Part shown: positions 1 through 7,974 of the stretch, one piece after another
How positions within the stretch are numbered: position 1 is the first letter of the stretch
How the letters are laid out: each line of letters starts with the position of its first letter
Assembly: GCF_024330105.1 (NCBI RefSeq)
Contig: NZ_JANDHW010000003.1
Coordinates: 62,001 to 126,000 of the forward strand
DNA from: Coprobacter tertius
GTDB taxonomy: Bacteria > Bacteroidota > Bacteroidia > Bacteroidales > Coprobacteraceae
Direction: 5' to 3'
Length of the DNA stretch: 64,000 nucleotides
The notes under the pieces: model-generated
The model's database searches: none
What the model was told of the DNA's origin: nothing
The model's input: the letters and a program-made list of their open reading frames with translations, nothing else
Translations under genes and position numbers: made by a program

Positions 1-1040
1 ATCTGAGCAATACGTTCTTTGCTGCCACGGTTCATATTTTGTAAGTCTTCACCTTCGTGTATCTTACCTGACATGACTTTAAAATAAGATACTTCTCCGA
101 TATGAGGCTCAACAGTTGTCTTAAAGAAGTAAAGGCTGGTAGGCCCGTTTACATCGGGGGCTACTTCATTGCCTGCCGTATCGGCTGGTTTCGGCATTTC
201 GGTAACGAACGGTACCACATTTCCAAGAAATTCCATCATTCGACGTACTCCCATATCTCTTAATGCACTTACGCAAAAAACGGGGAAAATACTGCGTGTA
301 ATGAGTCCTTTGCGTATTCCTTCGCGCATTTCATCTTCGGAAAGAGAGCCTTGTTCGAAAAATTTTTCCATCAGCGTTTCATCGTTTTCGGCTGCGGCTT
401 CTACCAGTTGCTGATGCAGTTCGGCCGCTTTATCTTTTTCATTGTCGGGAATATCCAGTATTTCCGGTTCTCCACCTTCATCTTTCCATTTGTACATTTT
501 CATTTTCAGAACGTCTATCATTGCATTGAAAGACGGTCCGCAACTGATCGGATATTGTATTTTTACGATTTTGTTACCGAATGATTCGCGCATTTCTTCG
601 ATTACTTTGTCATAATCGGCTTTTTCTCCGTCAAGCTGGTTCATGGCGAACAATACCGGTTTATTCAAGTTTTCGGTATACCGAAAGATATTTTGTGTAC
701 CTACTTCGACCCCATATTGAGAATCGATGACAATGACTCCCGTATCGGTTACATTAAGAGCGGTAATGGCGCTCCCGATAAAGTCGTCTGAGCCCGGACA
801 GTCGATTACGTTGAGTTTCTTTCCCAGAAATTCGGCATAAAAAACGGTGGAAAAAACGGAATATCCATATTCTTTTTCCACCGGGAAATAGTCCGAAACC
901 GTATTTCCGGAATCAATGTTTCCTCTACGTTTTATCACGCCACACTCGTAGAGCATAGCTTCTGCGAGAGTGGTCTTGCCTGATCCTTTACTGCCTAACA
1001 AGGCGATGTTTTTGATTTCATGAGACTGATATACTTTCAT
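1..1040 (-). CDS. EF-G-like translation factor (EF-G2 type), 3' part cut off by window edge
   Basis: Translational GTPase of the EF-G family; 346 residues from the start codon are visible and the rest lies beyond the left edge. Residues 16-23 form the P-loop (GSKGSGKT). Seen in the sequence: the G3 motif reads DCPGS at 80-84, where canonical EF-G has DTPGH, so the histidine needed for GTP hydrolysis is replaced by serine. The G2 region reads YGYS (58-61) where canonical EF-G has RGIT, and G4 is NQLD (134-137) rather than NKxD. The family is known in Bacteroides as a second EF-G that works without efficient GTP hydrolysis during carbon starvation. The residue pattern fits that paralogue rather than housekeeping fusA. 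The start is the ATG read leftward from 1040; it is divergent from hemW. Confidence 0.88.
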   Translation of the reverse strand, partial: MKVYQSHEIKNIALLGSKGSGKTTLAEAMLYECGVIKRRGNIDSGNTVSDYFPVEKEYGYSVFSTVFYAEFLGKKLNVIDCPGSDDFIGSAITALNVTDTGVIVIDSQYGVEVGTQNIFRYTENLNKPVLFAMNQLDGEKADYDKVIEEMRESFGNKIVKIQYPISCGPSFNAMIDVLKMKMYKWKDEGGEPEILDIPDNEKDKAAELHQQLVEAAAENDETLMEKFFEQGSLSEDEMREGIRKGLITRSIFPVFCVSALRDMGVRRMMEFLGNVVPFVTEMPKPADTAGNEVAPDVNGPTSLYFFKTTVEPHIGEVSYFKVMSGKIHEGEDLQNMNRGSKERIAQ

Positions 1041-1227
1041 ATGAAATATGATTTAAGGTGAAACAATCGGTCTTGCCTCGTCTCAAAATAAGGTGAAGCG
1101 TCCGCAAATTAAAAATTATAATCGATAAAAGCAATCAATATAATATGTTACAAAACAGTATTATTAAACAGATATCTCGATTTGTATTATGTTTTTTGGA
1201 GGCGATGTAATATATTTGCCGTTACAT

Positions 1228-2358
1228 ATGTCGGGTTTATACATACATATTCCTTTCTGCAAAAAAAGATGCATTTATTGTGATTTTTTTTCAGATACGC
1301 GTACAGGGTTGATATCGCGTTTTACGGGTGCATTATGTCGTGAGATAGAATTGAGGGTGGGAGAATTGGGAAATACGACTGTTTCAACCATATATTTTGG
1401 TGGGGGGACTCCATCTCAATTGCCGGTCGAACGTTTGAATGATATCTTTTCGGCTTTGTCTGGATATTTCGAACTTGATTCTTGTCTGGAAATAACTCTC
1501 GAAGCTAATCCCGACGATCTTACCTCTGAGTATATTTCCGCGTTAAAAGATAGCCCTGTGAACCGTATCAGTATGGGAGTACAGAGTTTTCGGGACGAAG
1601 ATCTTGTTTTTTTGAACCGGAGGCATGATGTGTCGGGCGCCTTACGTGCGTATGAACTTTGTAGCCGGGCTGGATATGACAATATAAGTATTGATCTTAT
1701 ATACGGGTTGCCCGGGCAAGATATTCGGGCATGGAATGAAAATCTCCGTATGGCCGTATCACTTTCTCCAGCACATATTTCGGCATATAGCCTTATTTAT
1801 GAGGAGGATACCGCATTATATCGTTTACGTGACACCGGTAAGATTATCGAATGCGATGAAGAGGTTTATTTACAAATGTTCGGTTCCTTGATCGATCGTT
1901 TGACCGGTGCCGGTTATGATCATTATGAAATTTCTAATTTTGCGAAAAATGACCGATATTCTCGACATAATACTTCGTATTGGCAAGATGTCCCGTATCT
2001 CGGATTAGGGCCCTCAGCTCACAGTTATGACAGATTTTCGCGAAAATGGAATATTTCGGGTTTAATGTCGTATATCGAAAATATAGAAAAAGGCTATACC
2101 GTTTACGATACGGAGATAATCGATGATGATACCCGTTATAACGATATGGTTATTACATCTCTGCGCACAAAATGGGGGCTCGACCTCGAGGCTGTGTCAT
2201 CAAATTTCGGTGAAGATAGACGAACATATTGTTTAAATGCTGCCACTCGCTATATCGAAGAAGGCTTGTTGGATTACGATGGCCGTATACTTCGTCTCTC
2301 TCGTGAAGGTATTTTTGTTTCCGATGGTATAATGTCCGATTTATTATATGTGTTGTAA
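1228..2358 (+). CDS. hemW: HemW-type radical SAM protein (heme chaperone family)
   Basis: Radical SAM protein of the HemN/HemW family, 376 aa from the chosen start. The [4Fe-4S]/SAM cluster motif is C11-x3-C15-x2-C18 followed by D-F. HemN coproporphyrinogen dehydrogenases carry a further cysteine (CxC) here, so the sequence points to HemW, a heme-handling protein, and not the oxidase itself. Other family signatures are IYFGGGTPS near residue 60, the NRISMGVQSF motif, DLIYGLPGQ, and the C-terminal HemN domain. An in-frame ATG at 1189 would add 13 residues with no family counterpart. I prefer 1228 because the conserved SGLYIHIPFC block follows directly. It is convergent with the DUF2490 gene, whose stop is 17 bases away. 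Confidence 0.9.
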   Translation: MSGLYIHIPFCKKRCIYCDFFSDTRTGLISRFTGALCREIELRVGELGNTTVSTIYFGGGTPSQLPVERLNDIFSALSGYFELDSCLEITLEANPDDLTSEYISALKDSPVNRISMGVQSFRDEDLVFLNRRHDVSGALRAYELCSRAGYDNISIDLIYGLPGQDIRAWNENLRMAVSLSPAHISAYSLIYEEDTALYRLRDTGKIIECDEEVYLQMFGSLIDRLTGAGYDHYEISNFAKNDRYSRHNTSYWQDVPYLGLGPSAHSYDRFSRKWNISGLMSYIENIEKGYTVYDTEIIDDDTRYNDMVITSLRTKWGLDLEAVSSNFGEDRRTYCLNAATRYIEEGLLDYDGRILRLSREGIFVSDGIMSDLLYVL

Positions 2359-2375
2359 TTCTGATTCTTATAGAG

Positions 2376-3050
2376 TCAAAGCTTTATTTTGTATGAGAAA
2401 TTCAGGAACATATTTGCCTGTTTCGGAGATGATTTTATCATCTGTTCTTCACGTAATTTAAACTCTACCGCATTTTTTTTATCAATAGAAAACTCTACCC
2501 CCGCTTCGTACCAAATGCGCTCGAGTCCGTTTCCTTTGGGGTTATTCAAAAAATTAAAAAATTCTATGTCGATTACTGGCTTCCACCGGCATTTTGGGGA
2601 AATTGTATAATTAAAGGTAACCAGATTTCTCCACCGGTTGTTAGGAATATTTACATGATGAGTATAAGTAGATTCGAAGCGGGAATTTAACGAAGCCGAA
2701 AAATGTTCCCATTTGTATCCGGTCAAAAGTCCGATCTGATAACGATGTCTGTTTTTGATTTCGTTTTTTAGATTTTTCTGGTTCAGATAACAATAACGGG
2801 CATTTGCTTTCAGATATTCTTTCCATAGGCTTACCGTAATACAGGCACTTGGCATGTTGCGTTCGTAATCCGAAAAATTTTCGTTAATCCACAAACTTTC
2901 CTGAATCTGTAAATTTACCCGTTTTCCGAATTTTTTACTGACGGAGAGGTTGAATATCCCTCCGTAATCATTCGAAACGGCATATACAGGGTTTGGCATA
3001 AAATAGGATATAATAAGAAATAATGTGATGAAAAAGCGACTTCTATTCAT
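2376..3050 (-). CDS. DUF2490 family protein, probable outer-membrane beta-barrel
   Basis: 224 aa. An N-terminal signal peptide (hydrophobic stretch about residues 6-20, cleavage near VYA at 22-24) is followed by alternating hydrophobic/aromatic short strands. Features are an N-terminal W-x-N/W-I-N element, a central TGYKWEHFSASLNSRFEST-like strand, and a C-terminal FLNFSYKIKL strand ending in a hydrophobic pattern, all typical of DUF2490 barrels. The function of the family is not established. The start overlaps the end of rlmH by 8 bases, so the two are probably co-transcribed. No terminator is visible in the 17 bases before the convergent hemW stop. Confidence 0.75.
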   Translation of the reverse strand: MNRSRFFITLFLIISYFMPNPVYAVSNDYGGIFNLSVSKKFGKRVNLQIQESLWINENFSDYERNMPSACITVSLWKEYLKANARYCYLNQKNLKNEIKNRHRYQIGLLTGYKWEHFSASLNSRFESTYTHHVNIPNNRWRNLVTFNYTISPKCRWKPVIDIEFFNFLNNPKGNGLERIWYEAGVEFSIDKKNAVEFKLREEQMIKSSPKQANMFLNFSYKIKL

Positions 3051-3516
3051 GGTGGTAAGGTTCGTTATTTAATATCGACATCGCTCGATAAAGCTGTTCT
3101 ATAAAAATTAGTCGAATCATTTGATGTGAAAATGTCATTTTCGAAAGCGATATTTTTTCATTTGCTATCTTATATATGCTTTCCGAAAAACCGTAAGGTC
3201 CACCGACTATAAAAATTAGTTTTTTGGGTACAAAATGCATTTTCTTTTCGATGTAATCGGCAAATTGCATCGAAGTGTAATCTTTTCCCCGTTCATCGAG
3301 GAGAACGGTATAATCTCCCGGTTGCAGGTATTTTAGTATAAGGTCGGCTTCTTTTTCTTTTTGTTGGTCGAATGTGAGATTTTTGGTATTTTTTAGTTCG
3401 GGTATGACTTCCATTTCGAACGAAATGTAATGTTTAAGCCGACAATGGTATTCATTAATGGCTTGCGCAAAATAATTTTCTGTGGTTTTTCCGACGACCA
3501 GTAAAAGTATTTTCAT
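3043..3516 (-). CDS. rlmH: 23S rRNA (pseudouridine1915-N3)-methyltransferase RlmH
   Basis: SPOUT-class methyltransferase that methylates N3 of pseudouridine 1915 in helix 69 of 23S rRNA on assembled 70S ribosomes. The 157-aa length is normal for the family. Visible signatures are the N-terminal beta strand MKILLLVVGKT, the central LDERGKDYTS segment, the knot motif FIVGGPYGFS, and the C-terminal LSKMTFSHQMIRLIFIEQLYRA helix region that binds SAM and the dimer partner. It is divergent from nadC across a 138-base gap holding promoter boxes for both directions, and runs into the DUF2490 gene with an 8-base overlap. Confidence 0.96.
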   Translation of the reverse strand: MKILLLVVGKTTENYFAQAINEYHCRLKHYISFEMEVIPELKNTKNLTFDQQKEKEADLILKYLQPGDYTVLLDERGKDYTSMQFADYIEKKMHFVPKKLIFIVGGPYGFSESIYKIANEKISLSKMTFSHQMIRLIFIEQLYRAMSILNNEPYHHE

Positions 3517-3547
3517 ATTTCCCGATTAGTTAATTTCACTTTTTTAT

Positions 3548-3555
3548 TACTTTTG
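3548..3555 (+). promoter_or_regulatory. -7 box (TACTTTTG) upstream of nadC
   Basis: Exact match to the Bacteroidetes TAnnTTTG -7 element. No convincing TTG lies at the -33 distance, so only half of the promoter is supported. Confidence 0.45.
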
Positions 3556-3610
3556 TGTGCTGTTGGTTTTATGTGATGGAAGACGGTGGTAATTCCAAAA
3601 ACTCCTTTCG

Positions 3611-3639
3611 CAAAGATAGGGAAAATAAGTAAAAACAAA
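3611..3639 (-). promoter_or_regulatory. Candidate minus-strand promoter for rlmH
   Basis: On the minus strand TATCTTTG occupies 3618-3611, with TTTG at 3639-3636, a spacing of 17 (slightly short). It would give rlmH a leader of about 90 nt and overlaps the leader of nadC, so the divergent transcripts would overlap. Confidence 0.4.
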
Positions 3640-3654
3640 ACAAAATTGAGAGAT

Positions 3655-4494
3655 ATGGATAAGTTAATTGACGATTTGATAAAACTGGCATTTGCCGAGG
3701 ATATTGGAGACGGAGATCATACTACGTTATGTTGTATTCCTGAATCGGCAAAAGGTAAGTCTAAATTGCTTATAAAAGAGGCCGGTGTATTGGCCGGCGT
3801 TGATATTGCCCGCCGAGTATTCAAAGATTTCGATTCTTCATTGAAAATGACTGTTTTTATAGAAGATGGTGCAGAAGTAAAGCCGGGTGATGTTGCTTTT
3901 GTAGTCGAAGGGAGTGTTCGTTCTCTGTTGCAAACCGAGCGTCTTATGCTTAATATAATGCAACGTATGAGTGGTATTGCTTCTATGACGCGCAAATATG
4001 TAAAACAGCTCGAGGGATTGCACACTCGGGTTCTTGATACGCGTAAAACGACTCCGGGAATGCGTATGCTCGAAAAAGAGGCTGTTAAAATCGGAGGAGG
4101 GGTGAATCATCGGATAGGATTGTTTGATATGATTCTACTCAAAGACAATCATGTCGATTTTGCGGGTGGCATTGAAAATGCGATAAACAGAGCGCATGCC
4201 TATCTGAAAGATAAAAATAAAAATTTGAAGATCGAAATTGAAGTACGCAATATGGATGAGTTGGAAGAGGTGATGCGTGTCGGGGGAGTAGATCGGATTA
4301 TGCTCGATAATTTTACGCCCGAACTTACTCGTGAGGCGGTAGAGCGTATTGGGGGTAAATATGAAACCGAATCTTCGGGTGGAATAACTTTCGAGACTTT
4401 ACGTAATTATGCAGAATGTGGAGTCGATTATATTTCGGTGGGAGCTCTTACGCACTCGGTAAAGGGGCTCGATATGAGTTTTAAAGCTTGCTAA
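3655..4494 (+). CDS. nadC: Nicotinate-nucleotide pyrophosphorylase (carboxylating)
   Basis: Quinolinate phosphoribosyltransferase, last committed step of de novo NAD synthesis: quinolinate + PRPP gives nicotinate mononucleotide + CO2. 279 aa from the chosen start. Seen: N-terminal open-face domain with EDIGDGDHTT; QRMSGIASMT; the phosphate-binding TRKTTPGMR block followed by EKEAVKIGGGVNHR; LLKDNH; EIEVRNMDE; MLDNFTPE; and ESSGGIT close to the C-terminus. An upstream in-frame start at 3586 would add 23 low-complexity basic residues unlike the family, so 3655 is preferred. A -7 box at 3548-3555 implies a leader of about 95 nt. Confidence 0.96.
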   Translation: MDKLIDDLIKLAFAEDIGDGDHTTLCCIPESAKGKSKLLIKEAGVLAGVDIARRVFKDFDSSLKMTVFIEDGAEVKPGDVAFVVEGSVRSLLQTERLMLNIMQRMSGIASMTRKYVKQLEGLHTRVLDTRKTTPGMRMLEKEAVKIGGGVNHRIGLFDMILLKDNHVDFAGGIENAINRAHAYLKDKNKNLKIEIEVRNMDELEEVMRVGGVDRIMLDNFTPELTREAVERIGGKYETESSGGITFETLRNYAECGVDYISVGALTHSVKGLDMSFKAC

Positions 4495-4756
4495 GAAGAA
4501 TGAGTGTCGTATAAATGGCAGATCGCCTGATAAATTTATTATATTCTAAGAAAGTTAGGGAAAGGATCGGGGATGAAGAGTCTTCGGTCCTGTTTTGTTA
4601 AGTTATTAGTTGTAAAATATGCTTATATTTGTTTTGATATATGTTAATGTTTGAAAAAACAAAGAGCGGTTTAAAAGAGATGATTTTCTATATTTAAACA
4701 TGGGTTTTTGGATATTGAGCGAACAAAAAAAAATAAATGTTTGTTACTAACAAGAA
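4495..4756. other. AT-rich non-coding stretch between nadC and the cyd promoter
   Basis: No open frame with coding character on either strand, no tRNA and no clear hairpin terminator for nadC. With the cyd promoter (4757-4785) and its leader it makes up a 325-base gene-free gap. Confidence 0.5.
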
Positions 4757-4785
4757 TTGATAATTCAAATATTTTGCTAAATTTG
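4757..4785 (+). promoter_or_regulatory. Promoter of the DUF4492-cydA-cydB operon
   Basis: TTG at 4757-4759, 18 bases, then TAAATTTG at 4778-4785. This is a full match to the Bacteroidetes -33/-7 pattern. The leader would be about 28 nt before the ATG at 4820. Confidence 0.65.
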
Positions 4786-4819
4786 TAAAATAGCATTACA
4801 AAAAAAATTAAATAGCGAT

Positions 4820-5068
4820 ATGTCGGAACGAGCAAGCAATAATGTTTTTGTACGGATTTTTTATTTCTATATAGACGGATTCAGAAATATGACTTTAGGT
4901 CGTACTTTGTGGGCGATTATATTAATCAAATTGTTTGTTATGTTTTTTATTCTCAAATTGTTCTTCTTTCCGAATATTTTGAAAACCGAGTTTGATAGCG
5001 ATGCCGAACGAGCCGATCATGTCGGAACTGAACTGACAAGTCCCTTGGTTTTACCAACTAATGAATAA
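4820..5068 (+). CDS. DUF4492 small membrane protein of the cytochrome bd operon
   Basis: 82 aa with one strong membrane segment (about residues 32-52, rich in Ile/Leu/Phe) preceded by a short amphipathic start with the FYxDGFRNMTLGRTLWAIILIK pattern typical of DUF4492. Genes of this family sit immediately upstream of cydAB in many Bacteroidetes. By position it could be a small subunit or assembly aid of the bd oxidase, comparable in role but not in sequence to CydX; that is inference. It lies 22 bases upstream of cydA and shares the promoter at 4757-4785. Confidence 0.82.
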   Translation: MSERASNNVFVRIFYFYIDGFRNMTLGRTLWAIILIKLFVMFFILKLFFFPNILKTEFDSDAERADHVGTELTSPLVLPTNE

Positions 5069-5090
5069 CACACTAAAATATAAATAAAAT

Positions 5091-6653
5091 ATGAATGATT
5101 TGTTTTCACTTGTAGATTGGTCGAGAGCGCAATTCGCTCTTACAGCCATGTATCATTGGCTATTCGTCCCTCTAACTTTGGGATTGGGGCTGATTGTCGC
5201 TGTAATGGAAACATTATACTACCGTACCGGAGATGAACGTTGGAAGACGATCACTAAATTTTGGATGACACTTTTCGGTGTAAATTTTGCAATTGGAGTT
5301 GCTACCGGTATCATCCTCGAATTTCAATTTGGAACCAACTGGTCTAATTATAGTTGGTTTGTCGGTGATATATTCGGAGCTCCGTTAGCGATTGAAGGCA
5401 TAATGGCCTTTTTTATGGAGGCGACTTTTATTGCGATTATGTTTTTCGGTTGGAACAAAGTAAGTAAAGGGGCCCACCTTACAGCAACGTGGTTAACCGT
5501 TGCTGGAGCCACGATTTCTGCATTGTGGATTCTGGTGGCTAATGCTTGGATGCAGTATCCGGTAGGGATGCAGTTTAATCCCGACACGGTACGTAACGAA
5601 ATGATGAATTTTACCGATGTTATTTTTTCACCTGTTGCAATTAATAAATTTTTCCATACCGTGACGTCTGGATGGGTTCTCGGGGGAGTTTTCGTTGTAG
5701 CTATAAGTGCCTGGTTTATGTTGCGTAAGCGGGAAGCCGAGCTGGCCGGACGCAGTATGAAAGTAGGAGCCTGGGTAGGTCTTGTCGGTATGTGTATTGT
5801 TGCTTATACTGGTGATGGTTCTGCTTTTCAAGTTGCAGAAAAACAGCCGATGAAGCTTGCCGCAATGGAAGGTGTATATCATGGAGAAGAAGGTCAGGGT
5901 CTGGTTGCATTCGGGATTCTCAATCCCGAAAAGAAAAGCTATAACGACAGCATTTCTCCATTTCTTTTCGAAGTAAAAGTCCCTAAATTGCTTTCATTGT
6001 TGGCAACTCGTCACATAGACGGTTTTGTTCCGGGTATAAATGATATTATCGATGGTGGGTATATGACCAAAAACATTGCCGGAGAAGAAATTATCGCTTT
6101 ATCTGCTATAGAAAAAATGGAACGGGGGCGTAAAGCTGTTGAGGCATTAGGACAGTATAAAGTCGCTCAGAAAGCGGGAGATAAAGACATTATGACCGAT
6201 GCGGCAAACAGGCTGAGAGAAAATTATGAATATTTCGGATACGGATATATTACCGATCCGGCTCAGTTGGTACCTCATGTGCCTTTTGTATTTTACTCTT
6301 TCCATATAATGATTACATTGGCAGCATATTTCCTGATATTCTTTATTGTCGTACTTATTTTGCAGAAAAAAGGGAAAATGGGACAATGGAAATGGATGCA
6401 GTGGATTTGTATTTTATCTCTTCCGGTCGCGTATATCTGTCTCGAGTCGGGATGGATCGTTGCAGAAATGGGGCGACAGCCTTGGGTTATACAAGACATT
6501 ATGCCGACCAATGCTGCAATTTCCAAAATTGCTACCACATCGGTACAAACGACATTCTGGCTTTTTGCTGTACTTTTTACGGTATTGCTTATTGCTGAAG
6601 TCGGAATTATGTTGAAACAAATAAAAAAAGGAACTGAACAAAAAATAAGATAA
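5091..6653 (+). CDS. cydA: Cytochrome bd ubiquinol/menaquinol oxidase subunit I
   Basis: 520 aa, close to the E. coli length. CydA carries hemes b558, b595 and d and the quinol-oxidising Q-loop in the inner membrane, reducing O2 to water with high affinity. Heme-ligand positions are visible: H22 in MYHWLF, H189 in FFHTVTSG, and M407 in SFHIMIT. The conserved GRQPW motif is at 461-465. The N-terminal DWSRAQFALTAMYHWLFVPL block is diagnostic. Eight to nine membrane helices are evident. It lies between the DUF4492 gene and cydB (2-base gap), as one operon. In this organism the electron donor is most likely menaquinol, made by the men genes at 43-49 kb. Confidence 0.97.
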   Translation: MNDLFSLVDWSRAQFALTAMYHWLFVPLTLGLGLIVAVMETLYYRTGDERWKTITKFWMTLFGVNFAIGVATGIILEFQFGTNWSNYSWFVGDIFGAPLAIEGIMAFFMEATFIAIMFFGWNKVSKGAHLTATWLTVAGATISALWILVANAWMQYPVGMQFNPDTVRNEMMNFTDVIFSPVAINKFFHTVTSGWVLGGVFVVAISAWFMLRKREAELAGRSMKVGAWVGLVGMCIVAYTGDGSAFQVAEKQPMKLAAMEGVYHGEEGQGLVAFGILNPEKKSYNDSISPFLFEVKVPKLLSLLATRHIDGFVPGINDIIDGGYMTKNIAGEEIIALSAIEKMERGRKAVEALGQYKVAQKAGDKDIMTDAANRLRENYEYFGYGYITDPAQLVPHVPFVFYSFHIMITLAAYFLIFFIVVLILQKKGKMGQWKWMQWICILSLPVAYICLESGWIVAEMGRQPWVIQDIMPTNAAISKIATTSVQTTFWLFAVLFTVLLIAEVGIMLKQIKKGTEQKIR

Positions 6654-6655
6654 TT

Positions 6656-7813
6656 ATGGAACTCAATGAATTTTTTTACCAGCATTACTGGTGGCTTTTA
6701 ATTGCCGTATTGGGCGCTTTACTGGTCTTTCTGCTTTTTGTTCAGGGAGGGCAGACTCTCATATCTACAATCGGTAAAAAGCCGATTGAAAAAACAATGT
6801 TAGTGAATTCTCTCGGTAGAAAATGGGAGTTTACTTTTACGACGCTTGTTGTTTTCGGAGGTGCTTTTTTCGCATCTTTCCCATTATTTTATTCAACCAG
6901 TTTCGGAGGTGCTTACTGGTTATGGATGGCGATATTGTTCAGCTTTATCATACAGGCCGTTTCATATGAATATCGTTCGAAAAAAGGAAATTTCTTGGGG
7001 ACGAAAGTGTATGATGCATTTCTTGTAATTAATGGTTTTGTAGGTATTATTTTACTGGGTGTTGCCGTAGCTACTTTTTTTAACGGTGCCGATTTTAAAG
7101 TAGATAAAGAGAATTTGTTAAATGTGGGAATGCCTGTAATTTCTACTTGGCAGAATCCTACTCACGGTCTCGAAGCTATTATCGATTGGAGAAATCTACT
7201 TTTAGGAGTAGCTGTATTTTTTCTGGCGCGTGTACAGGCTTCACTCTATTTTATAAATAATATAGACGATCCTATTATTTATAGTCGTTGCCGTAAACAG
7301 GTTCTTTATAATGCAGTTCCGTTTTTAATATTCTTTCTTGCATTTGTAGGAGTATTGCTTACTAAGACGGGTTATGAATTTGCCTCATCGACAGAATCTA
7401 CTATTTATGTACGTCCGTTTAAATATTTCTTTAATCTTATAGAAATGCCTTGGGTATTGGGGCTTTTCCTAATAGGTGTTGTAGGTGTGTTGTATGCTAT
7501 TATCCGTTCTTATTTCGGAAAAGGGCAGTGGAAATACGGTATTTGGTTTAGTGGTATAGGTACGGTTTTGGTTGTATTGAGCTTATTTTTCTTGGCCGGA
7601 TACAATAATACTCCGTATTATCCTTCGGCAACAGATATGCAAAGTTCTCTGACGATATATAATAGTTCGTCAAGTCTTTTCACTCTCCAGGTGATGAGTG
7701 TCGTATCGCTGTTGATTCCGTTCGTTTTGGCCTATATTTTTTATGCTTGGCGAGCTATGGACAGAAAGCCGATCACAGAACAGGAAATGGAAAGTGGAGA
7801 TCATAAATATTAA
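6656..7813 (+). CDS. cydB: Cytochrome bd oxidase subunit II
   Basis: 385 aa, with about eight to nine hydrophobic helices. CydB pairs with CydA to form the bd oxidase, stabilising the heme site rather than binding heme alone. Family features are the N-terminal WWLLIAVLGALLVFLLFVQG segment, LVNSLGRKWEF, GGAFFASFPLFYS, the WRNLLLGVAVFFLARVQASLY helix, and the C-terminal LQVMSVVSLLIPFVLAYIF helix. It starts 2 bases after the cydA stop. Transcription probably ends at the perfect hairpin at 7915-7972. Confidence 0.96.
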   Translation: MELNEFFYQHYWWLLIAVLGALLVFLLFVQGGQTLISTIGKKPIEKTMLVNSLGRKWEFTFTTLVVFGGAFFASFPLFYSTSFGGAYWLWMAILFSFIIQAVSYEYRSKKGNFLGTKVYDAFLVINGFVGIILLGVAVATFFNGADFKVDKENLLNVGMPVISTWQNPTHGLEAIIDWRNLLLGVAVFFLARVQASLYFINNIDDPIIYSRCRKQVLYNAVPFLIFFLAFVGVLLTKTGYEFASSTESTIYVRPFKYFFNLIEMPWVLGLFLIGVVGVLYAIIRSYFGKGQWKYGIWFSGIGTVLVVLSLFFLAGYNNTPYYPSATDMQSSLTIYNSSSSLFTLQVMSVVSLLIPFVLAYIFYAWRAMDRKPITEQEMESGDHKY

Positions 7814-7914
7814 TCGAGAGAGAGGTTAAAAGAATTTTCCCTTTTTTAGATATACCGTATGATAATGAAAAATATATGATCAATCGGGAAAGAATAAATC
7901 GTAAATAGGACTTC

Positions 7915-7972
7915 ACCTCTAATCATAAAAAAACGGGACCATTTAAAGTCCCGTTTTTTTATGATTAGAGGT
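7915..7972. terminator. Bidirectional terminator with 25-bp perfect stem
   Basis: Arms 7915-7939 and 7948-7972 are exact reverse complements (25 bp) around an 8-base loop. The core ACGGGAC/GTCCCGT is flanked by A7 and T7, giving a U-tract in both directions. It lies between cydB (+) and the GH76 gene (-), whose stop codon is 2 bases beyond. Confidence 0.88.
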
Positions 7973-7974
7973 AG

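Noticed and set aside
1211-1218. TATATTTG box just before the hemW start
   Set aside because: Matches the -7 pattern, but the candidate TTTG elements upstream are at wrong spacings (12 or 26), so it was not listed as a promoter.
6293-6685. 130-codon minus-strand frame across cydA/cydB
   Set aside because: Shadow of cydA; crosses the cydA-cydB junction with no own start signal.
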